From contig DBYZ01000012.1 in assembly GCA_002311655.1 (NCBI GenBank), positions 53,040 through 117,039 on the forward strand: 64,000 nucleotides of DNA, written 5' to 3'. This DNA comes from Bacteroidales bacterium UBA1173. Its GTDB lineage: Bacteria; Bacteroidota; Bacteroidia; Bacteroidales; F082. The position numbers and the translations under genes are program-made. Below the pieces are notes generated by a model, which did no database searches, was not told the DNA's origin, and saw nothing but the letters and a program-made list of their open reading frames with translations. Shown piece by piece: positions 8,200 through 15,125 of the stretch (the first letter of the stretch is position 1; every line of letters starts with the position of its first letter).

Positions 8200-9918
8200 A
8201 TGAAAAATTGGGCAAGATATTTTGCGATTTGCGTAGTGGCGATTCTGATGATTCGCTGCGCTAACGTTGTGACTCCAAGCGGAGGTCCGAAAGACGACAA
8301 ATCACCCGTTGTGCTTGAAGCCTCACCGGAAAACAACTCCACTGACTTCAACGGCAAGACGATTCATCTCACTTTTGACGAATTCGTGACGCTCAACAAC
8401 CCGTCGAACAACGTTATGATTTCGCCTCCGATGAATAAAAAGCCGACGTATCGCACTAGTGGTAAGACATTGATTATCAGATTTGAAGAGCCATTAAAAC
8501 CCAACACTACATATTCAATCAATTTCGGCGATGCCGTTAAGGACTTGCATGAAGGAAACGTGTTTAAAGGCTACACTTTCAACTTCTCGACAGGCAACAT
8601 CATAGACTCACTCTCACTCAAAGGCAAGGTGATTTCAGCATCATCATTAACACCAATGGAAGGCTTTGTTATTGGATTGTATTCCAATGATAATGAAACT
8701 ATTACAATTGATTCAATGCCTTATAAGCTCAAGCCGGAATATATCACAACAACCGATAAGAAAGGTGATTTCGAGTTTTCTGGACTAGCCGACAAAGACT
8801 ATCTGGTTTTCGCGTTGAAAGACAACAACTCCAATTTGATTTACGACCTCCCGAATGAGGAAATAGCATTCTATCAAGATTTGGTAAAACCTTATTATAT
8901 TGAAAATCAAATTGTTAAAGTCGCCGCCAATGACACTCTCAACAATGATTCAATAGTGGCTGCCGATTCTATATTTGAGATCAAAAAGCCAGATTATCCA
9001 AGTTATACGCTGTATTCATTTGTGCAGGAAGACTCGGTCCAAAAGATTTTCAAAAAAGAACTTGTCGAAGAAGGCTTGCTACGCTTCGTGTTTCGCTATC
9101 CCGCTGATAATGTTGAGATTAAAGTACTCGAAGAACTTCCTGACACATTCAATATTCTGCCAGTGTATTCGGCAAGAAAAGATACCATTTTGTGGTATTT
9201 CACACCATGCAAAGACAGTCTTTGGATCAGCATCAACGATGGCGTAAATATCAGTGACACAACACATTACAGTCTCAAACCACGCAAATCAGTCTCAAAA
9301 AGACGTCGCAATCAGGAAGAAGAGACCGTGAAACGTCTGGTGATTAAAAACAACCTCAAAGGCAACAAACTCAAGCCAGAGCAACCTTTGGTTTTCACAT
9401 TCAACGAGCCTATTGTCAAGGTTAATCAGCCCGATTCAATGCATTTCGAAAAACTCGATGAATTTGGTCTTAAATATCAGATTATCAATAATTTAAAAAC
9501 TGAAAACAAATATCAGATAACCATTCCTGATTCCGTTTTCTTCGGCATCAGCGGCGTTTCAAACGATAGTATCAAGCTTAATTTCAGTGTTCAGGAAGAA
9601 TCGGCTTTCGGCAACATATACATCACCGCCGAAGTGCCGGAAAATATACCTCAGGTCATAATTGAGTTAACCACAGACAATGGCAAAACCATTGACAAAC
9701 AGATAATTACAGGCACGCAAGAACTCTCGTTCGAGTATCTCGACCCAGGAAAATACAAACTCAAAGCCATCCTCGACCTTGACCGCAACGGCGTTTGGAG
9801 TCCGGGCAATTTCAACAAGAAACTGCAACCCGAAAAAATAATCTTCTACAACGGCACTCTCGAAGTGCGCGCCAATTGGGACATCGACCTCGACGAGCCT
9901 TGGAAAATTGAAAAATAA
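8200..9918 (+). CDS. Ig-like (Big_5) domain envelope protein
   Basis: A 572-residue exported protein of a Bacteroidetes family with an N-terminal Big_5/SbsA-type Ig-like domain (about residues 30-130, including SPENNSTDFNGKTIHLTFDE). The start at 8200 is preferred because it gives a clean signal sequence (KNWARYFAICVVAILMIRC); a GTG at 8140 would add 20 residues. Cys20 may be lipidated, but the Arg before it is not a standard lipobox residue. A carboxypeptidase-like fold near residues 140-220 and a conserved C-terminus (YLDPGKYKLKAILDLDRNG) are present. Function is unknown, probably in the outer envelope. The rRNA methyltransferase gene follows after six bases. Confidence 0.78.
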   Translation: MKNWARYFAICVVAILMIRCANVVTPSGGPKDDKSPVVLEASPENNSTDFNGKTIHLTFDEFVTLNNPSNNVMISPPMNKKPTYRTSGKTLIIRFEEPLKPNTTYSINFGDAVKDLHEGNVFKGYTFNFSTGNIIDSLSLKGKVISASSLTPMEGFVIGLYSNDNETITIDSMPYKLKPEYITTTDKKGDFEFSGLADKDYLVFALKDNNSNLIYDLPNEEIAFYQDLVKPYYIENQIVKVAANDTLNNDSIVAADSIFEIKKPDYPSYTLYSFVQEDSVQKIFKKELVEEGLLRFVFRYPADNVEIKVLEELPDTFNILPVYSARKDTILWYFTPCKDSLWISINDGVNISDTTHYSLKPRKSVSKRRRNQEEETVKRLVIKNNLKGNKLKPEQPLVFTFNEPIVKVNQPDSMHFEKLDEFGLKYQIINNLKTENKYQITIPDSVFFGISGVSNDSIKLNFSVQEESAFGNIYITAEVPENIPQVIIELTTDNGKTIDKQIITGTQELSFEYLDPGKYKLKAILDLDRNGVWSPGNFNKKLQPEKIIFYNGTLEVRANWDIDLDEPWKIEK

Positions 9919-9924
9919 TTGAAA

Positions 9925-11118
9925 ATGAATCCGTTATATCCTGTTATAAAGCTTCGTGAAGGCAAAGACGATGCCGTGAAACGTTTCCACCCATGGATTT
10001 TTTCAGGCGCCATCGCAAAGGCCGCTCCCGGATTGCAAGCCGGTGATATTGTGACAGTTACAAACTCAAAAGATGAGATTCTCGGAACAGGTTTCTGCGA
10101 ATCGGGTAACATCGCCGTGAAGCTTCTCTCGTTTGAGAACACCAAAATCGGTGCAATGTTCTGGCAAGAACGCCTCAACGCTGCTTTCGAGACACGTAAA
10201 GCTCTCGGATTCATTGATAATCAACACACTAACTGTTTCAGATTAGTCCACTCTGAAGGCGACAACCTCCCCGGACTTATTGTCGACATCTACGGAAAGA
10301 CCGCTGTCATTCAAGCCCAGACAGAAGGAATGGCATTGAATATCAACGCGATAGCAAAGGCCATCGAAGCCATTCCTGAGCTGAGAATTGAGGCTATCTA
10401 CAACAAAAGCTCCGAGGCGATGCAGCGAATGGGCAAAGACGCCGTCGACGATGGCTACATCCTTGGCGGCAAATGCGAGAAATTCGTGCTCGAAAACGAC
10501 TCCAAGTTCCTGATTGACTGGGAAGAAGGACAAAAAACCGGCTTCTTCCTAGACCAGCGTTTCAACCGCGACTTGGTTCGCCAACTCGCCAAAGGCCGCA
10601 CCGTTTTGAACACCTTCTGTTACACAGGAGGTTTCTCCGTCACAGCATTGCAAGGCGGCGCAAAACAAGTGGTTTCCGTAGATTGCTCGAAGAAAGCGAT
10701 AACGATTTGCGAAAACAATATCGAGCTTAATGGTTTTTCAAAAGAAGCCAACCCGAGCCTCGTGGAAGACGCCAAGCTTTATCTGCAGAACATGCCTGAA
10801 AACCAATATGATTTGATAATCCTCGACCCGCCGGCGTTCGCGAAAAACCATAAGTCGCTGCACCGTGGCTTGCTGGGTTACAAATTCATCAACAAAGAGG
10901 CTATCAAGAAGATTGCAAAAGGTGGTTTGCTGTTCACTTTCAGCTGCTCCCAGGCCGTCGACAAGGCACAGTTCCAGAGCATCGTGATGGCCGCCGCCAT
11001 CGAGACAGGCCGCAAAGTAAAGATTCTGTATCAGTTATCACAGCCCGAAGACCATCCAATAAATATCTATCATCCCGAAGGAGCTTATCTGAAGGGACTG
11101 GTTTTACAAATAAACTAA
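9925..11118 (+). CDS. 23S rRNA (cytosine-C5) methyltransferase, RlmI-like
   Basis: A 397-residue class I rRNA methyltransferase of the RlmI/YccW family, which methylates C1962 of 23S rRNA in E. coli. The PUA domain is at the N-terminus (HPWIFSGAI to about residue 80). The central motif GQKTGFFLDQRFNRD and the SAM site NTFCYTGGFSVTA follow. LDPPAFAK is motif IV and FTFSCSQ near the end carries the catalytic cysteine. The ATG at 9925 is chosen over a TTG at 9919 because it opens the family N-terminus (MNPLYPVIKLREGKDD). The gene ends just before a 177-bp repeat element. Confidence 0.88.
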   Translation: MNPLYPVIKLREGKDDAVKRFHPWIFSGAIAKAAPGLQAGDIVTVTNSKDEILGTGFCESGNIAVKLLSFENTKIGAMFWQERLNAAFETRKALGFIDNQHTNCFRLVHSEGDNLPGLIVDIYGKTAVIQAQTEGMALNINAIAKAIEAIPELRIEAIYNKSSEAMQRMGKDAVDDGYILGGKCEKFVLENDSKFLIDWEEGQKTGFFLDQRFNRDLVRQLAKGRTVLNTFCYTGGFSVTALQGGAKQVVSVDCSKKAITICENNIELNGFSKEANPSLVEDAKLYLQNMPENQYDLIILDPPAFAKNHKSLHRGLLGYKFINKEAIKKIAKGGLLFTFSCSQAVDKAQFQSIVMAAAIETGRKVKILYQLSQPEDHPINIYHPEGAYLKGLVLQIN

Positions 11119-11131
11119 TTTCTCGCAATAT

Positions 11132-11308
11132 TTTCACGCGGATTTCGCAGATAACGCAGAAACAAATCTACCACAAATTTAAGCAGATTGCTGATAAATC
11201 AGCTCGCAGATTCCTTATCTGCGAGAATCTGCAATTCGCTTTAGCGAATATCAGTAAATAATATGGAAGGATAAGAAAATCTGTTATATCTGCGCTATCT
11301 GCGTGAAA
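11132..11308. repeat. 177-bp non-coding element with terminal inverted repeats (CGCAGA family)
   Basis: The left end (11132-11161) starts TTTCACGCGGATTTCGCAGA and the right end (about 11280-11308), read on the minus strand, starts TTTCACGCAGATAGCGCAGA: imperfect inverted repeats of about 29 bases with six differences. Inside are short hairpins, the clearest being CTCGCAGAT/ATCTGCGAG with a 5-base loop at 11203-11225. The left arm matches the left arm of the GxxExxY element at 58597 in 26 of the first 30 positions and further similarity extends inward. The right arm overlaps the end of the heptose adenylyltransferase gene. It has no coding capacity and looks like a MITE-like relic. Confidence 0.6.
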
Positions 11309-11777
11309 GAATATTTGTGGTTGAATACCCCTCAACTAAATCGACAGTGACAACTTTTCCGCCTCGGGCGGTCACAATGTCGTATCCAACGATGTTTTCC
11401 GGCTTGTAGTCGCTGCCCTTTACCAAAAAATCGGGCTGCACTTTCTTTATTAAATTATAAGGAGTATCCTCATCGAAAAGCACTACGGCGCTCACAAACT
11501 CCAGCCCTGCCAGCACAAAAGCGCGCGCATACTCATCATTGACCGGACGTGACGGACCTTTCAAACGCTTCACGGAAGCATCGGTGTTCAAGCCCACGAC
11601 CATCACATCGCCGAAAGCAGCAGCCTTCGACAGATATTCCACATGCCCGCGGTGCAAGATGTCGAAACAACCGTTTGTGAAAACGATTTTCTTGCCATTT
11701 TTGCGGCACACATCGAGCCATTTTTCAAACCCTTCTTTATCTATAATTTTATTACAAATCTTTTTGAAATAATTCAT
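11295..11777 (-). CDS. hldE: D-glycero-beta-D-manno-heptose 1-phosphate adenylyltransferase (RfaE2-type)
   Basis: A 160-residue stand-alone nucleotidyltransferase equivalent to the C-terminal domain of HldE (also called RfaE2). It activates heptose 1-phosphate with ATP to give ADP-heptose for LPS core or other glycans. The HxGH motif is in NGCFDILHRGHVEYL near residues 36-50, and the second signature is PVNDEYARAFVLAGL. GYSTTNI near the end is the usual family C-terminus, but the last four codons and stop (LSRR then TAG) come mostly from the inverted repeat of the 177-bp element, so the native C-terminal tail has been replaced. Active-site residues are intact. Confidence 0.9.
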   Translation of the reverse strand: MNYFKKICNKIIDKEGFEKWLDVCRKNGKKIVFTNGCFDILHRGHVEYLSKAAAFGDVMVVGLNTDASVKRLKGPSRPVNDEYARAFVLAGLEFVSAVVLFDEDTPYNLIKKVQPDFLVKGSDYKPENIVGYDIVTARGGKVVTVDLVEGYSTTNILSRR

Positions 11778-11792
11778 CTTTTATTTTTTTTG

Positions 11793-11800
11793 CAAAATTA
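11793..11800 (-). promoter_or_regulatory. Bacteroidetes -7 box for the heptose adenylyltransferase gene
   Basis: The minus strand reads TAATTTTG, 15 bases upstream of the ATG at 11777. A divergent box for the neighbouring lipoprotein gene begins 22 bases away. Confidence 0.5.
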
Positions 11801-11821
11801 AAAAAGATATACGAAAACATA

Positions 11822-11829
11822 TAACTTTG
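11822..11829 (+). promoter_or_regulatory. Bacteroidetes -7 box for the lipoprotein gene at 11869
   Basis: TAACTTTG matches TAnnTTTG, with a 39-base gap to the ATG at 11869. No TTTG is found at 19-21 bases upstream. Confidence 0.5.
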
Positions 11830-11868
11830 CGTTAAAATTTTATTCATAATAACAAAAACGTAATCATC

Positions 11869-12732
11869 ATGAAAAAATTATTAATTCCAGCATTGTTCGT
11901 ATGTGTGGCCTTGTTGTCATCTTGCGGCGAAGATCCGGTGACACCAATCCCAACTCCATCTTCATCTTCAAAGAAAATCAGCGAAATCTATTATGAGTTT
12001 GAACGCCATGATTATATATCCAATGATAATGGCCAAACATGGAATGAATACAATTCTGAATATCAAGACAAGGAACTTCGTGAACGCTGGCATTGGGATG
12101 GAGACAAGCTTTACTCAATTGAAAACTATTCCCAATTCATATATGATGATTTATCATTGAATTTTACATACGAAAATGGTATGGTTTCGGAAATAACAGC
12201 TCCAGCTATTGATGAAAAAATGGTTTGCTATTACGATAACGATAAAATAAGCAGGATTGAATTTGTTTCAGAAGATAAATTAAGTGAAGTTTGGGAATTG
12301 GTTTACTCAGGAAACAAGATTATAAGGATAAATAAAGTTGATTTACCTGAGTATTTTACAATTACCTGGAATGGCAACAATATCAGCATGATAAAATGTT
12401 TTGAGTCGGACGTTTGTATTATAGAAATGTCATACACTTATGATAACAAAAACAATCCGTATCACGGCTCTGACGCATTATTGGCATTGGCTATTATTAA
12501 AGCGGACTTTGCGCTGATGTCGTCAAACAATATGACCAGCGAAAGAATAACAGATCTTTTCCCTATACTGAATACAGGGGATTATTATACCTATACATAT
12601 CAGTATAACAACAATTATCCGACATTAAAAACACAAATAGAAGAAGTCATATTACCACACTTTGACCCCGTGGAGTATCTATCAAAAATCGTTACAGAAA
12701 AAAGATATTATATCAACTATCTTGAAGATTAG
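11869..12732 (+). CDS. Hypothetical lipoprotein
   Basis: A 287-residue protein with a clear lipoprotein signal (ALFVCVALLSSCGED, Cys at residue 21), a Pro/Ser linker (PVTPIPTPSSSSKK) and an acidic body rich in Tyr, Asn and Asp. Repeats of the type YDNDKISRIEF, YSGNKIIRIN and WNGNNISMIKC resemble the beta-hairpin units of Bacteroidetes DUF4595 and RHS-like lipoproteins. I cannot assign a function. It is monocistronic with its own -7 box, and its stop overlaps the stop of the convergent flippase-like gene by 4 bases. Confidence 0.7.
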   Translation: MKKLLIPALFVCVALLSSCGEDPVTPIPTPSSSSKKISEIYYEFERHDYISNDNGQTWNEYNSEYQDKELRERWHWDGDKLYSIENYSQFIYDDLSLNFTYENGMVSEITAPAIDEKMVCYYDNDKISRIEFVSEDKLSEVWELVYSGNKIIRINKVDLPEYFTITWNGNNISMIKCFESDVCIIEMSYTYDNKNNPYHGSDALLALAIIKADFALMSSNNMTSERITDLFPILNTGDYYTYTYQYNNNYPTLKTQIEEVILPHFDPVEYLSKIVTEKRYYINYLED

Positions 12733-13709
12733 TTTATTGGTTTTCTCTTGTCAAAAAAGAACATCACCACATAAGCTAAAATGCCTGTGATGAAGTAAAA
12801 TATCATCTGTGAGCCGTGGTTGATGGCGGCGAATGAGCCTGCCACTTGCTCTGAGATGCCGTAGAAGCCGCTCAGCAAGGTGATGGCGATGAAATGATAT
12901 GTGCCGATGCCACCCGGAACCGGCGCCACTACACCTAATGTCGCTATGCCCAGCAAAGTGATTGCCTCTACCATACCCAGATGATTGGTTTCACTAAGCA
13001 TATAGAACGGCATCCATGTCATGATGACGTAAAAGCCCCAAACTCCCAGAGTATAAAGTACAAAACGCCATTTCTGCTTCATCGTTACGACAGATTTTAT
13101 GCCATCGACGAAGCCATGCCAAAGCGAAGCGATTTTCTTGTTTCTTTTGATGATTCTAATCAAAAAAACGATACCAACAACTCCAACCAGAATCACTATG
13201 ATTCCGAGTAAAACATTGTTTATCAATTTATTAATGAGCGGCACCATCCAAGAAGTCACCAAGCTTCCGAGGAGTTTCCATTGAAAGACTATCACCAGAA
13301 ACGCCAGTCCGAACAGCACCAGCAGGTCGATGATTCTCTCAGAAATCACGGAGCCTAAGGTCTTGTCAAATGGGATGTTTTCCTTGCGTTTCAGCACGCT
13401 GCAGCGCACCACCTCGCCGAGTCGCGGAAAGATGCAATTTGCCAAATAAGCAATCAAAACGGCACCATAAGTTGATGAGGCTCTAGTTTTGTAGCCGAGA
13501 GCCTCAATCTGTATATTCCACCGTAAAGCTCTGAAAAACAAAGAGATGGCAAGACACGCCAAACTCACAAGCATCCACGAATAGTTAGCTGATTTGATGT
13601 CGGTCCAAAGCTGTGACAAATCGATGTTACGGAAGCTGAACCATAACAAAGCCACTCCCAATGCGAGAAAGGCTACATACCACAGTGTTTTGGACGTTTT
13701 TTTATTCAA
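12729..13709 (-). CDS. Flippase-like / lysylphosphatidylglycerol synthase TM family membrane protein
   Basis: A 326-residue inner-membrane protein with about eight membrane spans. It belongs to the UPF0104/LPG_synthase_TM family, the flippase half of MprF and relatives. The family signature includes FRALRWNIQIEALGY, FPRLGEVVRCSVLKR and APVPGGIGTYH. No synthase domain is attached, so lysine transfer is not expected. Family members are thought to move lipids or lipid-linked glycans across the membrane. It overlaps panD by 4 bases and is the last gene of panC-panD-flippase, an arrangement without an obvious pathway link. Confidence 0.82.
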   Translation of the reverse strand: MNKKTSKTLWYVAFLALGVALLWFSFRNIDLSQLWTDIKSANYSWMLVSLACLAISLFFRALRWNIQIEALGYKTRASSTYGAVLIAYLANCIFPRLGEVVRCSVLKRKENIPFDKTLGSVISERIIDLLVLFGLAFLVIVFQWKLLGSLVTSWMVPLINKLINNVLLGIIVILVGVVGIVFLIRIIKRNKKIASLWHGFVDGIKSVVTMKQKWRFVLYTLGVWGFYVIMTWMPFYMLSETNHLGMVEAITLLGIATLGVVAPVPGGIGTYHFIAITLLSGFYGISEQVAGSFAAINHGSQMIFYFITGILAYVVMFFFDKRKPIN

Positions 13710-14050
13710 ATTTTGTTGTTTTTGTCAGGAAAAACAATCATCGGCTTGAATTTCTTAGCCTCCTCGAAGTCCATAGAGCAGTATGACGCGATAATCACGA
13801 TGTCGCCCTTCTTCACCAGATGTGCCGCCGCTCCGTTGATGCCGATGACACCGCTGCCACGTTTTCCTTTGATGACGTAGGTATGCAAACGGTTGCCGTT
13901 GGTCACGTCGTAGATGTCAACTTTCTCATTTTCAATGAGATTGACAGCATCCATCAGGTCTTCGTCGATAGTGATGCTGCCGATATAGTCGAGGTCAGCC
14001 TGCGTCACGGTGGCGCGATGTATCTTCGATTTAAGAATCTCTATGTTCAT
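13706..14050 (-). CDS. panD: Aspartate 1-decarboxylase
   Basis: A 114-residue proenzyme that makes beta-alanine from aspartate for pantothenate synthesis. The self-cleavage site is Gly24-Ser25 in DYIGSITID; Ser25 becomes the pyruvoyl group. Lys9, Arg54 and Tyr58, which line the active site in the E. coli enzyme, are present at the same positions. Length is slightly under the usual 115-127. It starts one base after the end of panC, so the two are an operon. Confidence 0.97.
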   Translation of the reverse strand: MNIEILKSKIHRATVTQADLDYIGSITIDEDLMDAVNLIENEKVDIYDVTNGNRLHTYVIKGKRGSGVIGINGAAAHLVKKGDIVIIASYCSMDFEEAKKFKPMIVFPDKNNKI

Positions 14051-14051
14051 C

Positions 14052-14897
14052 TTAATAAATTCTCAAGTTATCAATCAAACGGACCGGTCCGAGCTGCAGT
14101 GCCACGAAAATTCTCGCATGTTCGCTGTCTTTCCAGTCGGTGACAGTCTGCAAAGTGGTCTCGTCAGCTATCTCAACGTATTCAACGTCAAATTGTTTTA
14201 TGTCAGCGTACTTTTTCAGTGCCAGAGCCTTCATTTCGGCCGGACTCATTGTCTCATAATCGGCGACTGTCTCGCGTAACACCTTGTAAATCAAAGGTGC
14301 AATGGCACGCTCATCGGCGTTGAGGCGCATATTGCGCGAGCTCATGGCAAGACCGTCTTTCTCACGGACGATGTCGCAAGGCACCACTTCAAGATTGATA
14401 TTGTAATCCTTCACCAACTTACTGATGATAGCCAGCTGCTGGAAGTCTTTCTCGCCGAAATATGCCCTGTCAGGTTGCACAATTTCAAACAGCTTGCGCA
14501 CCACGATTGCCACTCCGTTGAAATGGCCCGGTCTGCAAGCGCCTTCCATCACATGCTCGATGGCACCGAAATCATAATGGTCTTCAACTTTTGTAGGATA
14601 CATCTCCTCCACCGACGGCATGAAAACAGCGTCACAGCCTGCACTTTCAAGCATTGCAACGTCTTTCTCTGGCGTGCGTGGATATTTCTCCAAATCGACA
14701 GGATTGTTGAATTGAACTGGGTTCACAAAAACACTTGCCACAACGATGTCGTTATCCTTTCTTGCGTGGCGAATTAATGAAAGATGTCCCTCATGCAATG
14801 CACCCATGGTAGGAACAAGACCCACCGACATGCCAGAATCACGCTTTGCCTTCAAAAACGATTGAAGATCTGCAATAAAATTAAATACCTGAATCAT
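14052..14897 (-). CDS. panC: Pantothenate synthetase (pantoate-beta-alanine ligase)
   Basis: A 281-residue cytoplasmic ligase joining pantoate to beta-alanine with ATP. The nucleotidyltransferase motif VPTMGALHEGHLSLI (HxGH) is near residues 27-41, GEKDFQQL and MSSRN follow in the usual order. The ATG at 14897 (MIQVFNFIADLQ) is chosen; an upstream in-frame start would put the protein N-terminus beyond the -7 box and even into the tRNA gene. It heads the panC-panD-flippase operon. Confidence 0.96.
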   Translation of the reverse strand: MIQVFNFIADLQSFLKAKRDSGMSVGLVPTMGALHEGHLSLIRHARKDNDIVVASVFVNPVQFNNPVDLEKYPRTPEKDVAMLESAGCDAVFMPSVEEMYPTKVEDHYDFGAIEHVMEGACRPGHFNGVAIVVRKLFEIVQPDRAYFGEKDFQQLAIISKLVKDYNINLEVVPCDIVREKDGLAMSSRNMRLNADERAIAPLIYKVLRETVADYETMSPAEMKALALKKYADIKQFDVEYVEIADETTLQTVTDWKDSEHARIFVALQLGPVRLIDNLRIY

Positions 14898-14924
14898 AAC
14901 TTCAAATAAGTTTGAAAAATCATG

Positions 14925-14958
14925 CAAAATTAAACAATTCAGAAATATAATGTGCAAA
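14925..14958 (-). promoter_or_regulatory. Promoter of panC-panD
   Basis: The minus strand has TAATTTTG (14925-14932) with TTTG at 14955-14958, a 22-base gap, close to the Bacteroidetes consensus. The panC ATG is 27 bases downstream. Confidence 0.55.
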
Positions 14959-14974
14959 TTATTTAAAAAATTCG

Positions 14975-14982
14975 TAATTTTG
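14975..14982 (+). promoter_or_regulatory. -7 box for tRNA-Arg
   Basis: TAATTTTG matches TAnnTTTG and ends 11 bases before the first base of the tRNA, as expected for a short tRNA leader. Confidence 0.55.
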
Positions 14983-14993
14983 CACCCAGAAAT

Positions 14994-15065
14994 GCCCTGG
15001 TAGTTCAACGGATAGAACGGAAGTTTCCTAAACTTTAAATTTGGGTTCGATTCCCAGCCGGGGTA
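14994..15065 (+). tRNA. tRNA-Arg (anticodon CCT)
   Basis: The cloverleaf folds with acceptor GCCCTGG/CCGGGGT (G-T at the outer pair), D-stem GTTC/GAAC, anticodon stem GAAGT/ACTTT with loop TTCCTAA (anticodon CCT at 15027-15029) and T-arm TTGGG-TTCGATT-CCCAG. The discriminator is A; CCA is not encoded. A run of seven T follows immediately and may end transcription. Confidence 0.9.
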
Positions 15066-15125
15066 CTTTTTTTATAATATTTTTAGCTTAGTTTCGTTAT
15101 TTGATTGATATCAATATATTTTCAT

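Noticed and set aside
14898..15008. Longer panC start that reaches into the tRNA-Arg gene
   Set aside because: It would overlap the tRNA and the panC promoter; the ATG at 14897 gives the normal family start.
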